Assembly: GCA_007827375.1 (NCBI GenBank)
Contig: VISH01000002.1
Span: 868,001-932,000 of the forward strand
DNA length: 64,000 nt
From: Alteromonadaceae bacterium 2753L.S.0a.02
Lineage (GTDB): Bacteria > Pseudomonadota > Gammaproteobacteria > Pseudomonadales > Cellvibrionaceae
Direction of reading: 5' to 3'
The notes below the pieces were generated by a model. The model was not told where the DNA came from. It saw nothing but the letters and a program-made list of their open reading frames with translations, and did not search any database. Below are positions 55,290 to 64,000 of the stretch, one piece after another (position 1 is the stretch's first letter; every line of letters begins with the position of its first letter). The position numbers and the translations under genes are program-made.

Positions 55290-56228
55290 ATGAACTGGCA
55301 ACCTACAGCCTCTCTGGCAATGCTGCGAGAGCGTGCGACCCTTATCGCGGCGATCCGGGATTTTTTTTCGGAGCGCGAGGTGTTGGAAGTGGAGGTGCCT
55401 GCTCTGGGTGCCACAACGGTAAGCGATACCAACCTTGAAAGCCTTCATGTGTATCGCAGAGAGAGCCTCATGGGATACCTGCAAACGTCGCCAGAGTATT
55501 ACATGAAACGTCTCCTCGCAGCTGGTAGTGGTGCGATATTTTCTCTTGCCAAGGCCTATCGCAGCGATGAGCTTGGGCGTTATCACAACCCGGAATTTAC
55601 CATGCTGGAATGGTACCGCCCCGGTTTTGATGACCGTGTTTTAGCGGATGAAGTCGTGCAACTTTGCAAGCGCCTTGAGCCTCAGGTTCAAGCGCAATAC
55701 GTGAGTTATGGTGACGTTTTTCAGGAGCATTGCGGTTTAAACCCGCATCTTGCAACTGATGCCCAACTCGCAGCGCACGCTCGAAAGAAGATTAATGTCG
55801 CTTGGCAAAATGAGCCCAGAAGCCTGTGGTTGGACTTGTTATTCAGCCATCTTGTCGAGCCGCAGTTGAACGGTCTTGTGGTGGTATACGATTACCCGGA
55901 GTGTCAGTGTGCGCTAGCGCGTCTGGGTCATGATGCGTTTGGTCACGTGGTGTCGCGCCGCTTTGAAGTGTACTGGCGCGGAGTTGAGCTGGCCAACGGT
56001 TACTGGGAGTTGTGCGACGCAGCTGAGCAGAAGCAGCGTTTTGAACAAGATAATCGCGCTCGTACTGCACAGGGAAAAGTGGCGATTGAGCCCGACAGGG
56101 CTCTAATCGCGGCACTTGAGAGTGGCCTACCCGATTGCGCGGGCGTCGCTTTGGGTGTCGACCGCTTAATGATGTGTGTGACAGGCAAAACCCAGATTCG
56201 CGATGTGATCAGTTTTGCTGGAGATTAA
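55290..56228 (+). CDS. epmA: EF-P--(R)-beta-lysine ligase EpmA (GenX/PoxA)
   Basis: A 312-aa class II lysyl-tRNA-synthetase-like enzyme without a tRNA anticodon domain. It attaches beta-lysine to Lys34 of EF-P. Class II motifs are seen: RREVLEVEVPALG-like (EREVLEVEVPALG), FSLAKAYRSDELGRYHNPEFTMLEWY and GVALGVDRLMM. The start at 55290 (ATG) was preferred to the GTG just before. Lies downstream of efp and convergent with cysE. Confidence 0.96.
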   Translation: MNWQPTASLAMLRERATLIAAIRDFFSEREVLEVEVPALGATTVSDTNLESLHVYRRESLMGYLQTSPEYYMKRLLAAGSGAIFSLAKAYRSDELGRYHNPEFTMLEWYRPGFDDRVLADEVVQLCKRLEPQVQAQYVSYGDVFQEHCGLNPHLATDAQLAAHARKKINVAWQNEPRSLWLDLLFSHLVEPQLNGLVVVYDYPECQCALARLGHDAFGHVVSRRFEVYWRGVELANGYWELCDAAEQKQRFEQDNRARTAQGKVAIEPDRALIAALESGLPDCAGVALGVDRLMMCVTGKTQIRDVISFAGD

Positions 56229-56265
56229 GTGGCCACGGCGAATACCGATGTTTTTCAACTGACAG

Positions 56266-57075
56266 CTAGCTGTCGCAACTGATTTGGTGATTCATATCCA
56301 GCGCCGGTGAGTCTGTTGCTGGTGATCCTACAGGTACGGCGGGTACACCCACCACGGTTGTGTGCGGCGGTACCGATTTGAGCACCACACTGCCAGCGCC
56401 AATTTTGGCACCTTCGCCAATTTCGATATTCCCAAGTATTTTGGCCCCGGCGCTAATGAGCACGCCGCGGCGAATTTTAGGGTGTCGGTCGCCCGCTTCT
56501 TTACCTGTTCCACCCAGGGTAACCGCCTGCATAATAGAAACATCGTCCTCAACGACTGTTGTTTCACCAATCACAATGCCGGTTGCATGATCAAGCATGA
56601 TTCCCTTGCCAATTTTGGCGGCGGGATGTATGTCCACACCAAAAGTAAGCGCTATATGGCTTTGCAAAAAATAGGCGAGTGATTTTCTATCGCGACCGAA
56701 AAGGCAGTGTGCGACCCGGTAAGACTGTAAGGCATGGAAGCCTTTGAAATATAGAAACGGTAGTAGATAGGAATCGCAAGCCGAGTCGCGCTCATAGACC
56801 GCTTTGATGTCTGCACGCACGGTTGCGCCCAATTGGCAGTCGTCCTCCAGGGATTTTTCAATAATTTCTCGTACCTGTAACGCCGAGAGGGCTGGGCTTG
56901 CGAGTTTGTTGGCCAGGTGAAAGCTGAGTGCGCTTTCAAGGGTATCGTGATTAAGAATCGTGGCGTGGAGAAAGCTTGCCAGCGCGGGTTCGTTGACGGT
57001 TTCCTGCTGGGTTTCTTTGCGAATGGTTTCCCACACGGGGTCTGCAACAACGGCGCGAGGTTGCTTGGCTTGCAT
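56266..57075 (-). CDS. cysE: Serine O-acetyltransferase
   Basis: A 269-aa enzyme that makes O-acetylserine from serine and acetyl-CoA, the first step of cysteine synthesis. The N-terminal helical part (DPVWETIRKETQQ) and the left-handed beta-helix with hexapeptide repeats (GVDIHPAAKIGKGIMLDHATG, split at DIHP, then VVIGETTVVEDDVSI and GAKILGNIEIGEGAKIGAGS) are complete. The catalytic His of MLDHATG is present. The C-terminal tail is that of feedback-controlled CysE. Confidence 0.95.
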   Translation of the reverse strand: MQAKQPRAVVADPVWETIRKETQQETVNEPALASFLHATILNHDTLESALSFHLANKLASPALSALQVREIIEKSLEDDCQLGATVRADIKAVYERDSACDSYLLPFLYFKGFHALQSYRVAHCLFGRDRKSLAYFLQSHIALTFGVDIHPAAKIGKGIMLDHATGIVIGETTVVEDDVSIMQAVTLGGTGKEAGDRHPKIRRGVLISAGAKILGNIEIGEGAKIGAGSVVLKSVPPHTTVVGVPAVPVGSPATDSPALDMNHQISCDS

Positions 57076-57722
57076 GCGTTTGGCTCCTCAATGGGCGATC
57101 GACCTTATTATTAAGGTATCTGCCTGATAAATCTAGAGGGCATATTGACACGGTTGGGCTAAACGGTGCGTCAATGCAGATGAGGAAATAGCGAGACTTG
57201 GCGCAAACTTTTACACGTCAGTTGTCGCTGAATTCTTTGTGAAAACTGTGAAGCTTGGCGCGTTGTATCGTTTTATTGTTCCTACTTGTCGGTGGATCAA
57301 CAACATTTCTTCTGCGCGCCCGTGAGATTTAAATTATTGAAAAATAAAAACTATTTTGGCGTAGTTTGACTTTATTAATTGGTGGGATAAATTCATCTCC
57401 ATGAACAGTGCATTGCTTTTTCGCACAAGATTCAGGTTTTATAAATCGGCGGCTGAGACTGTATGCAAGTATTTTTTTTGCTGTTAGAATCCGCAGACTC
57501 ACAAGAAAGATAATAATATCGAGGCTGGATGCCCCCAAAGCCCCCAGTTGTTACCAGCCTCCAGTTGTACGCAAACATTCCAGTTTAATAATAAAAACAG
57601 TGGTTGGAATGCGTTGATAACCCAATTTTCAATTCTTCAATGTGCACTCAAAGTCTGTGTAGGCTTTATGTTGTTCCTCGCAGCGAAAGAAGCACCCGAC
57701 AAGTGGTGTAAGAGGGAAAAAC
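57076..57722. other. Long noncoding region before the carbamoyltransferase operon
   Basis: A 647-base AT-rich stretch between divergent genes. CTTGGCGC occurs twice (near 57196 and 57253). A TAGAAT -10-like box lies near 57485. I see no sigma-54 site, no terminator and no good frame; short open frames here lack ribosome sites. It probably carries the promoters of cysE and the operon. Confidence 0.4.
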
Positions 57723-59576
57723 GTGAAAGACAATAAGGTAGTTATTCTGGGGCTGTCGGCCTATTATCATGACAGCGCGGCTGCGTTGGTAATTGACGGT
57801 AATATATTCGCAGCAGCTCAAGAAGAGCGATTCACTCGCAAGAAACACGATCCATCATTTCCAGAGCATGCGATTCAATACTGTTTAGAAGAAGCAGGTA
57901 TTACGCTCGCGGATGTTGACCATGTGGTGTTCTACGATAAACCATTGGTGAAATTCGAACGCTTGCTTGAAACCTATCTGCATTATGCGCCGAATGGCTT
58001 GCGTTCGTTTATCGCCGCGATGCCGGTTTGGCTAAAGGAAAAACTTTTTTTAAAAACCACTTTAAAAAAAGCGTTATCCGCACTCAGTGGCATGAAAACC
58101 CGCGAGCTTCCACAGTTGTTGTTTAACGATCATCATCGCTCCCACGCAGCCTCGGCGTTTTATCCCAGCCCCTACCAGAAGTCTGCAGTAATGTGTTTGG
58201 ACGGTGTAGGAGAGTGGGCGACCAGCACCGTTTGGCTTGGCGAAGACAATACATTAACGCCTTTATGGGAAATTGATTTTCCGCATTCGCTCGGCTTGCT
58301 TTATTCCGCCTTTACCTATTACACCGGTTTTAAGGTGAACGCCGGGGAATACAAATTAATGGGTCTGGCTCCTTATGGAGAACCTAAGTACGTAGACTTA
58401 ATATACGCTAATCTCATTAGCGTAAAAGACGACGGCACCTTTCGGCTGGATATGAGTTATTTTAATTACGCCACCGGTTTGACCATGGTAAATAAAAAAT
58501 TCTGCGATCTCTTTGGTGGGCCAGCGCGAACACCGGAGTCAGAGCTCGGTCAAAAAGAAATGGATATCGCGAGATCGATACAGGTGGTGACAGAAGAAAT
58601 TATTCTAAAACTCGCGACCACTGTTCATAAAGAAACTGGCTGTGAAAGTTTGTGTATGGCAGGCGGAGTTGCACTTAACTGCGTTGCTAACGGTCGATTA
58701 CTCCGTGAAGGTCCGTTCAAAAATATCTGGGTGCAACCTGCGGCCGGCGATGCTGGGGGTGCTCTGGGGGCGGCTTTAAGTTGTTGGCATGAATACCTCG
58801 GTAATAAGCGCACCGCTGATCCCAGCGATAGCATGCGGGGAGCATACCTTGGTTCGCGACATGGCGACGAGGAAATTAAAAATTATCTGGAGTCCATTGG
58901 TGCGAAATATCATCGATTTGACGACTCAGAGCTCATGCCAGAGTTGGCTGATGTTCTATCGAGCGACAAAATAGTTGGGTGGTTTCAGGGTCGTATGGAG
59001 TTTGGGCCTCGCTCACTTGGCGGGCGCTCAATTTTAGGTAACCCTAAAAGCGCGCAAACACAATCAACGATGAATTTAAAGATCAAATACCGCGAATCTT
59101 TCCGGCCATTCGCACCGGCGTGTAAAGCCGAGAAGGTTTCGGAGTGGTTTGAGATTAATGAACCGAGCCCGTATATGCTGATGGTAGCGCCGGTAAAACA
59201 AGAGAAATGTCATGAAATGAGTGACGAGCAGAAGCAGTTGTTCGGCATTGAAAAACTCAATGTACCTCGCTCTGAAATTCCCGCTGTGACGCATGTTGAT
59301 TATTCCGCACGTATTCAAACAATTCATGCAGAAACGAACCCGCGCTTTTACAATCTTATCGATAAGTTTGAGCAGAAAACCGGTTGTCCTGTTCTGGTCA
59401 ATACTTCCTTCAATGTGCGCGGCGAACCCATAGTGCGTTCCCCGGAAGATGCTTATCGCTGTTTTATGCGTACCGAGATGGATTGTCTGGTGCTTGAAAA
59501 CTACCTTATGTACAAGGAAGAACAGCCTGAGTGGCAGGAGGAAGGGGACTGGCGTAATGAGTTTGAACTGGATTAA
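57723..59576 (+). CDS. Carbamoyltransferase, NodU/CmcH family
   Basis: A 617-aa enzyme that moves a carbamoyl group from carbamoyl phosphate onto a hydroxyl of a sugar or natural product. The N-terminal Kae1-like domain has ILGLSAYYHDSAAALV, FNDHHRSHAASAFYPSP (metal histidines) and CLDGVGEW; the C-terminal YrdC-like part has GWFQGRMEFGPRSLGGRSIL and LVNTSFNVRGEPIV. Translation starts with GTG after AGAGGG. It leads a three-gene operon with SxtJ and DUF5989 genes. The acceptor is probably a surface glycan, judging from the GT-C-like neighbour. Confidence 0.92.
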   Translation: MKDNKVVILGLSAYYHDSAAALVIDGNIFAAAQEERFTRKKHDPSFPEHAIQYCLEEAGITLADVDHVVFYDKPLVKFERLLETYLHYAPNGLRSFIAAMPVWLKEKLFLKTTLKKALSALSGMKTRELPQLLFNDHHRSHAASAFYPSPYQKSAVMCLDGVGEWATSTVWLGEDNTLTPLWEIDFPHSLGLLYSAFTYYTGFKVNAGEYKLMGLAPYGEPKYVDLIYANLISVKDDGTFRLDMSYFNYATGLTMVNKKFCDLFGGPARTPESELGQKEMDIARSIQVVTEEIILKLATTVHKETGCESLCMAGGVALNCVANGRLLREGPFKNIWVQPAAGDAGGALGAALSCWHEYLGNKRTADPSDSMRGAYLGSRHGDEEIKNYLESIGAKYHRFDDSELMPELADVLSSDKIVGWFQGRMEFGPRSLGGRSILGNPKSAQTQSTMNLKIKYRESFRPFAPACKAEKVSEWFEINEPSPYMLMVAPVKQEKCHEMSDEQKQLFGIEKLNVPRSEIPAVTHVDYSARIQTIHAETNPRFYNLIDKFEQKTGCPVLVNTSFNVRGEPIVRSPEDAYRCFMRTEMDCLVLENYLMYKEEQPEWQEEGDWRNEFELD

Positions 59577-59588
59577 AGGCGGTGTAAT

Positions 59589-60005
59589 ATGAGTAACAGT
59601 CTCAATGTAAAAGTAGCGAACCCTGGTGCGAAAGAATTGCGTAAGTTCGGCTTGGTAAGTGCCGTTTTAGTAACCGTAATTTTTGCAGGTTTTTTACCGT
59701 GGGTTTTTGGCCGTAGTATTCCAACATGGCCATTTATAGTTTCGGGTGTTTTAGCGGTATGGGCGTTGCTGCATGCAAATTCGCTTTATATCGTTTACTT
59801 CCCTTGGATGAAAATTGGTGGGGTATTGGGTTATGTCAATACTCGTATTATTCTAGGCGTGGTTTTTTATTTGCTGATCACCCCAGTGGGTTTTGTGGTA
59901 CGACTGTTTGGTTCTTCCAATATTAAATCACTTACAACAAACGATTCCAGTTTTCGTGTTGAAAGCCACAAACCGGATCAACGTCACATGGAGAATCCTT
60001 ACTGA
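59589..60005 (+). CDS. SxtJ-family membrane protein
   Basis: A 138-aa protein with about three helices (FGLVSAVLVTVIFAGFLPWVFG, WPFIVSGVLAVWALLHA and IILGVVFYLLITPVGFVVRLFG). The end (VESHKPDQRHMENPY) is typical of SxtJ. Members commonly accompany carbamoyltransferases, as here, 12 bases behind one. Its stop overlaps the next start (TGATG). Probably anchors or assists the carbamoyltransferase; exact role unknown. Confidence 0.82.
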   Translation: MSNSLNVKVANPGAKELRKFGLVSAVLVTVIFAGFLPWVFGRSIPTWPFIVSGVLAVWALLHANSLYIVYFPWMKIGGVLGYVNTRIILGVVFYLLITPVGFVVRLFGSSNIKSLTTNDSSFRVESHKPDQRHMENPY

Positions 60006-60157
60006 TGGGCGATTTATTGATAGATTTATGGGGCTTTATGAAAGCCCGAAAAAAATTCTGGCTGGCGCCAATTATAATTGTTTTACTGCTATTGGGTGGT
60101 TTGGTGGTGTTCGCCCAAGGCTCAGCAGTGGCACCGTTTATTTACACCTTGTTTTAA
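60005..60157 (+). CDS. DUF5989-family small membrane protein (50 aa)
   Basis: A 50-aa protein starting MGDLLIDLWGFMKARKKFWL with one helix (LAPIIIVLLLLGGLVVFA) and the usual SAVAPFIYTLF end. It starts within the stop of the SxtJ gene, so translation is coupled. This tiny protein is the usual third member after carbamoyltransferase and SxtJ. Role unknown. Confidence 0.85.
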   Translation: MGDLLIDLWGFMKARKKFWLAPIIIVLLLLGGLVVFAQGSAVAPFIYTLF

Positions 60158-60186
60158 ATAAATTCGGTTTAGATACGTTCTCAAAG

Positions 60187-60209
60187 CGCCCCTTTTAAGG
60201 GGCGTTTTT
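60187..60209 (+). terminator. Rho-independent terminator after the DUF5989 gene
   Basis: CGCCCCTT (60187-60194) pairs with AAGGGGCG (60197-60204) and is followed by five Ts. It ends the carbamoyltransferase operon where it meets the convergent transferase gene. Confidence 0.9.
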
Positions 60210-61357
60210 CATTGGGTGAGGGAGTGTTCAAGCTTTTTGTACACCCAATTTACGACGTTATTCTGTGGGGTTGCTCCCCAAGCGTAGTGGTAGCAAAGCG
60301 CGATTAAACCCAAAGTTACCAGCTTAACCGGTGCCTTTGAAAGTATCTGATCGTAAGCTACCACCAATGCGAAAGGTGCAATCGGAATAAAGTACCGTGA
60401 TAAATCCTCATGAAAAATCAACAGTGAAAATAAGTAATGAACCGCTGCATACCAAAATAGTGTGATGTTTTTGTACCACAGCAGAACTACGCCCACTCCG
60501 TAAACCGCATAGATAGTTAAGTACAGCTCTGCGGAATGGAGATTGCCTGAGTAGCTGTATGCTTTGAATATTAGGAATGGCGGCCAGCGCACCAGTTTGT
60601 TCGAGTCAGATAGATTTACCTTGAAATAAGCAAAAAAATCACCGAACTGAAAATAATAAAATATAAATGTTGCCAGCAATGGCAGTGCGACCAGCGGCAA
60701 TAGGAGAATCGGCTTCCATCGTCGCTTAAATGACAAGTCGAAGAAATAAGCTAGGCCAATTAAAATACCTGTAATGCGGGTGATGCCGCTAAACCCTCCT
60801 AGCATGAATGCCGCCAAGTATTGCTTTTTAAAATAACAGCGCAGGGAAAGCAGCGTAAAAAACAAAAAAGGCGCTTCTGTTGCTCCTATATTGTGGTTTA
60901 ACAAGTAGCGCGCGGGTATAAAAAGGGCAATAAACGCCGACCAAATTGGCGACTGCACCACGCGGGTTTCCCGCAGCAATACAAACAACACCAAAGTCGT
61001 CGCCCAAGTATACAGAAATGTAGCTAACAACATTGCGTGCGGGTAGCTGAGCCCGGTAAAGGTTAATAGGCGAATACTCAGCGGAAATAGCGGGAGGTGT
61101 GCAGCGAAGTAATGGCTTTTTGTGTAAGCGCTTAGGGGGTGTTTTTCCGGTATGTCATAGAGCGTTTTCGCGACATACATGTAGTTGGGACCATCCCAGT
61201 GGCGATAGAGATGATTCTCCTTATCATGCAGCCAGAAGGGCAATTGAAATATGAGTGTGCTGACGATGACCAACACACTTAGCACACTCAGCGGGTAGCG
61301 ACTGAGGGTACGTAAAATTATGCGTATACGTAGTGCAGGGTTTAAATACCACATCAT
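60209..61357 (-). CDS. Polytopic GT-C-like glycosyltransferase (PIG-V-like)
   Basis: A 382-aa membrane protein with about nine helices. An early loop has the acidic motif HWDGPNYMYVAKTLY, similar to the RWDxxxY of PIG-V/GPI18-type mannosyltransferases, and later DLSRYFIPIAPFALV. Such enzymes use lipid-linked sugars. The frame is open to 61435 and would overlap the SGNH gene; the ATGs at 61357/61354 avoid this. It is the second gene after the SGNH hydrolase. Sugar and acceptor unknown. Confidence 0.7.
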   Translation of the reverse strand: MMWYLNPALRIRIILRTLSRYPLSVLSVLVIVSTLIFQLPFWLHDKENHLYRHWDGPNYMYVAKTLYDIPEKHPLSAYTKSHYFAAHLPLFPLSIRLLTFTGLSYPHAMLLATFLYTWATTLVLFVLLRETRVVQSPIWSAFIALFIPARYLLNHNIGATEAPFLFFTLLSLRCYFKKQYLAAFMLGGFSGITRITGILIGLAYFFDLSFKRRWKPILLLPLVALPLLATFIFYYFQFGDFFAYFKVNLSDSNKLVRWPPFLIFKAYSYSGNLHSAELYLTIYAVYGVGVVLLWYKNITLFWYAAVHYLFSLLIFHEDLSRYFIPIAPFALVVAYDQILSKAPVKLVTLGLIALCYHYAWGATPQNNVVNWVYKKLEHSLTQ

Positions 61358-61383
61358 GGAGTCAGGTGTAACTATTGAAAAAA

Positions 61384-62427
61384 TCAACGCCCGAGTATGT
61401 TTCTTGCCTGTTGGGCAAGCGCTTTGCCTGCACATTGATTGCCGACAATATTGGGATGGTACTGATCAAAACTAATGGTGTATCGACTCGGCAGTTGTTT
61501 TTTGCACTCCCGAAACGGTTGCAGGAGATCAAAGTAGTGAAAATTGTAACGCTGTGCTAATGCATTTACCGAGTCGTGTTCCGACTGGAATTTATAATCA
61601 CCCACAAGCCCCTGATCGCGTTCACCAAAGTTTGGAAATACGGCAACAAGGACGTCAAAATCATTTTGGTTCGCAAGTTCTGCCAGTTCTGCGAACGAAT
61701 CTTCGACACTGTCAACATAAAATTTGTTGACTTCCGACTGCAAGCCCTTGCGTGTCGCGCCTTGCTTAACTCCGAGAACGGCATAGTGGAGAAACCGGAG
61801 TAGGGCACTGTGGTGTTCCAGCTTAGTTACAGCGGCGGTATTAATTTTGCCTCCCGATAAATTTTTTGATTGCTCAGCTAACAGCAAACCATAAATATTG
61901 CCATCATCCTGAAAACGGTCGTTAAGGCAGTAGGCGAGTATCACAAGATCTGGTTTAAACGCCAGCGCCTTGGATTTTAAGGTTTCTACTTCTTGAGAGG
62001 TGTTATAACCGGATACGCCGAAATTCATGACATCTGATTTCACACCCCACGTATTCAGTTCCTGTTCCATAACCACCGAAAATATATTTTTATCGCCTTT
62101 TATCCAGAGGCCTGCCGTAACGCTGTCACCAAGTATCACAATGCGTTTACTGCCGGGAGTTTTGGCAAGGGGGTGGTTGTAATCGCGGTAACCCATGTTA
62201 TTGCTGCGACCAATGTAGGAATAGTACTGGGCTGATTGCCCAGAGCTGTCGAGATTGGGTATGGGTTCGTAGCCAATTTTGGGGTTATCCGACAAGCGCA
62301 CACGCCATTTTTCAATGTACACAATTTCAGGTGCCAGCTTAAAAGTACGCACCAACACTTCACAAATCATCAGCGCAAATATCACGCTAAAAGCAAGCAA
62401 GAGTCCATTTACCAGCGTTTTATTCAT
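61384..62427 (-). CDS. SGNH/GDSL hydrolase, membrane-anchored
   Basis: A 347-aa protein with an N-terminal anchor (LLLAFSVIFALMICEVLV) and an SGNH domain: VILGDSVTAG (nucleophile), NFGVSGYNTSQEV, AYCLNDRF and the C-terminal DQYHPNIVGNQCAG (Asp-His). These enzymes remove or transfer acyl groups, often on surface glycans. The same family is often encoded with carbamoyltransferase/SxtJ/DUF5989 sets, which lie here on the opposite strand. The gene probably shares a transcript with the GT-C-like gene. Confidence 0.85.
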   Translation of the reverse strand: MNKTLVNGLLLAFSVIFALMICEVLVRTFKLAPEIVYIEKWRVRLSDNPKIGYEPIPNLDSSGQSAQYYSYIGRSNNMGYRDYNHPLAKTPGSKRIVILGDSVTAGLWIKGDKNIFSVVMEQELNTWGVKSDVMNFGVSGYNTSQEVETLKSKALAFKPDLVILAYCLNDRFQDDGNIYGLLLAEQSKNLSGGKINTAAVTKLEHHSALLRFLHYAVLGVKQGATRKGLQSEVNKFYVDSVEDSFAELAELANQNDFDVLVAVFPNFGERDQGLVGDYKFQSEHDSVNALAQRYNFHYFDLLQPFRECKKQLPSRYTISFDQYHPNIVGNQCAGKALAQQARNILGR

Positions 62428-62842
62428 AGGGCCTCAAAGTTCATTGGTTAACAGCGCGCACCATTGTAGCCGCCCCGTTTTGTACCAAGGAAGTGTTTCT
62501 TAGCGAGTTCGGCTCCCTTGTCGCGCGTTTTTCCGGCCCGAAGCGTGAGAGCATCATGTTATTGATATTTTCAAGCCTTATTGCAAGTCGATATCCATTA
62601 AATACGTAGGCGTGCAGTCCGGTTTATTTGGTGCTAAATGGTGAATATATTCAAGATAATTGGTTGACCAATTCATACTAAATATCTAATCTGGTGTCGC
62701 AAACATACGCATGTATACAAGTATGCTGAATTGCGTGCCAATTGGTCGAATTTGACCACTTTTAAACGTCCACTAATCAGCCTTGGGGAGGTTTCGGTTA
62801 AGTCGTACGGAACTGATAACAATAAATTTTCAGGAGCGACCT
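62428..62842. other. Promoter region of the TonB-dependent receptor with two related palindromes
   Basis: This 415-base region separates the divergent SGNH and receptor genes. AATTGGTTGACCAATT (62658-62673) is an inverted repeat of 7-base arms around TG. AATTGGTCGAATTTGACC (62740-62757) repeats its left part and contains a second imperfect palindrome. They are 82 bases apart and could be operator sites for a regulator. Confidence 0.5.
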
Positions 62843-64000
62843 ATGAAAAAACAAAAATTATTCATTCTCAGTAAGCCTGGAGTCCTAAGTTTGTGTATTG
62901 CCGCCGCAGCGGCTCAGGCGCAAAATTCAAAAGAAATCGAGGAGGAAGTCTACGTTACGGGCTACAGGGGGAGTCTGTTGAATTCCACCGAAGCAAAAAG
63001 AAATTCGCTAGGTTTTACCGACGAAGTATTCGCCGATGATATAGGCAAAATGCCGAGTCAAAACCTGGCAGAATCCCTGTCGCGTATTCCCGGTGTGCGA
63101 ATTAACCGTGAAGTAACCGGTGAGGGGCAGCAGATCTCCGTGCGTGGCCTGGGTCCGGAATTTACCAAGGTGGTAATGAACGGTAACTCAATCGCTGTTG
63201 CGTCGGATGGCAGTCTTGGGGCTGGTCAAAAAGGTCGTCATGTAGACCTGGATATGTTTCCCCCAGAGCTATTCAGCTCTCTATCCGTGAATAAAACAAC
63301 CACCGCGGAGCAGGTTGAGGGTGGCGTTTCTGGCTACGTTAACATGCGTACTATCCGAGCTTCGGATCTTGGTGATGAAGGTTCGAATTTCCGGTTCGGG
63401 GTGGAGGGCGCCTACAACGAAATGAGTGGTGAGTTAAGCCCTCGACTTAACTTTATGTACGGCTACAGCAGTGAGACCTTTGGAGTATTGGTCGGGGTGG
63501 TCGGTAAGCAGCACAAATCCCGTACTGACGGTTATGAAACGGTGGGCAATTACCAAAGCGGCTGCCGTTCTGAATGGACCGTAAATGACGACGGTGACAC
63601 CGTAAATTCCTGTATTGCAGGTTCAACGGGTTGGAATGTTTTCAATTATACCGACATAGCCAGTGCCGATTATGCGGCTACGCATCCTGGTGTGAGCGAA
63701 GGTGATGTTATCGATCTGAACGCTGTATCGGGTTTAAGCGATGAGCAGCTCGATAATTTCAGCATGCCTTATATCGCCCGACCTATGTATACCTACGGTG
63801 ATCGCGATACGGTCTCCGGCATTTTATCTCTCGAATACACGCCAAACGAAGATTTCGAATTGGCACTGGATGTTCTCAGTGCGAAAGCAGACCGCTCTTT
63901 TGTTCGCAATGAACTGATGCATATTTATCGCCGTAATTACATGCAATACGATCTCGCCTGGATTCCTGAAAATATTCAGCTGAGCAGTGACAATGTGCTT
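62843..64000 (+). CDS. TonB-dependent outer-membrane receptor, 3'-truncated by the window edge
   Basis: The first 386 residues of an outer-membrane transporter, open to the end of the window. A signal peptide (GVLSLCIAAAAAQA-like) is followed by a TonB-box-like EEVYVTGYRGSL, then the plug domain (DIGKMPSQNLAESLSRIPGV, ISVRGLGPEFTKVVMNG, TTAEQVEGGVSGYVNMRT) and the start of the barrel. The pattern agrees with the Xanthomonas/Caulobacter-type receptors that take up plant-derived sugars, fitting the cellulase nearby. Ribosome site AGGAGC is eight bases before the ATG. Confidence 0.92.
   Translation, partial: MKKQKLFILSKPGVLSLCIAAAAAQAQNSKEIEEEVYVTGYRGSLLNSTEAKRNSLGFTDEVFADDIGKMPSQNLAESLSRIPGVRINREVTGEGQQISVRGLGPEFTKVVMNGNSIAVASDGSLGAGQKGRHVDLDMFPPELFSSLSVNKTTTAEQVEGGVSGYVNMRTIRASDLGDEGSNFRFGVEGAYNEMSGELSPRLNFMYGYSSETFGVLVGVVGKQHKSRTDGYETVGNYQSGCRSEWTVNDDGDTVNSCIAGSTGWNVFNYTDIASADYAATHPGVSEGDVIDLNAVSGLSDEQLDNFSMPYIARPMYTYGDRDTVSGILSLEYTPNEDFELALDVLSAKADRSFVRNELMHIYRRNYMQYDLAWIPENIQLSSDNVL

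Noticed and set aside
57408..57736. Short plus-strand frames in the region before the carbamoyltransferase gene
   Set aside because: They lack ribosome sites and recognisable protein features; the area is best seen as promoter DNA.

Overview
The window reads as chromosomal DNA of a cellulolytic marine gammaproteobacterium, most likely Cellvibrionaceae (Saccharophagus/Teredinibacter-like). The reasons are a secreted GH9 cellulase whose domains are joined by long poly-serine linkers and which carries CBM5 and CBM2 modules, a carbohydrate-type TonB-dependent receptor, a complete EF-P modification set, and a serB/fimX neighbourhood like that of pseudomonads. This placement is inferred from gene content. 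I see no rRNA, tRNA, CRISPR array, insertion sequence or prophage.

Layout. 1-1.8 kb: the end of a group-3-type NiFe hydrogenase large subunit and its maturation protease. 2-7.4 kb: pfkA, a giant beta-propeller hybrid sensor kinase and a MazG-like pyrophosphohydrolase. 7.4-15.6 kb: signalling and envelope genes, namely two orphan periplasmic binding proteins of one family, a membrane GGDEF protein with a periplasmic sensor domain, a lipoprotein, an LpxL-type acyltransferase and a second hybrid kinase. 16-21.7 kb: a six-gene redox operon. It holds a NirB-like flavoprotein fused to a two-heme membrane cytochrome b, an 11-heme cytochrome c, two lipoprotein cytochromes, a truncated haemoglobin and a 2Fe-2S/FAD reductase. 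21.8-36.6 kb: hrpB, the GH9 cellulase, recQ, an aldo/keto reductase, a methyltransferase, a CBM48 protein, slyD, two regulators and a MATE pump.

36.6-45.8 kb: an MltF-like lytic transglycosylase with two binding-protein domains, a polysaccharide deacetylase, a third orphan binding protein in an operon with hemB, a probable small RNA, and an alkaline phosphatase convergent with an OlsF-like ornithine-lipid synthase; both of the last two have Pho-box-like upstream sites. 45.8-53.2 kb: a DUF924 protein, a YtjB-like membrane protein, serB, a FimX-like degenerate GGDEF/EAL protein and a PilZ protein. 53.3-57.1 kb: epmB, efp, epmA and cysE. 57.7-62.4 kb: carbamoyltransferase, SxtJ and DUF5989 genes facing an SGNH hydrolase and a GT-C-like transferase. 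62.8 kb to the end: the start of a TonB-dependent receptor.

Functional threads. Electrons from cytoplasmic NAD(P)H could cross the membrane through the NirB-cytochrome b fusion to the multihaem cytochromes, while the haemoglobin and its reductase handle NO or O2 in the cytoplasm. Phosphate starvation probably drives both phosphatase and phosphorus-free lipid synthesis. Several genes (the GGDEF protein, FimX and PilZ) belong to c-di-GMP signalling.
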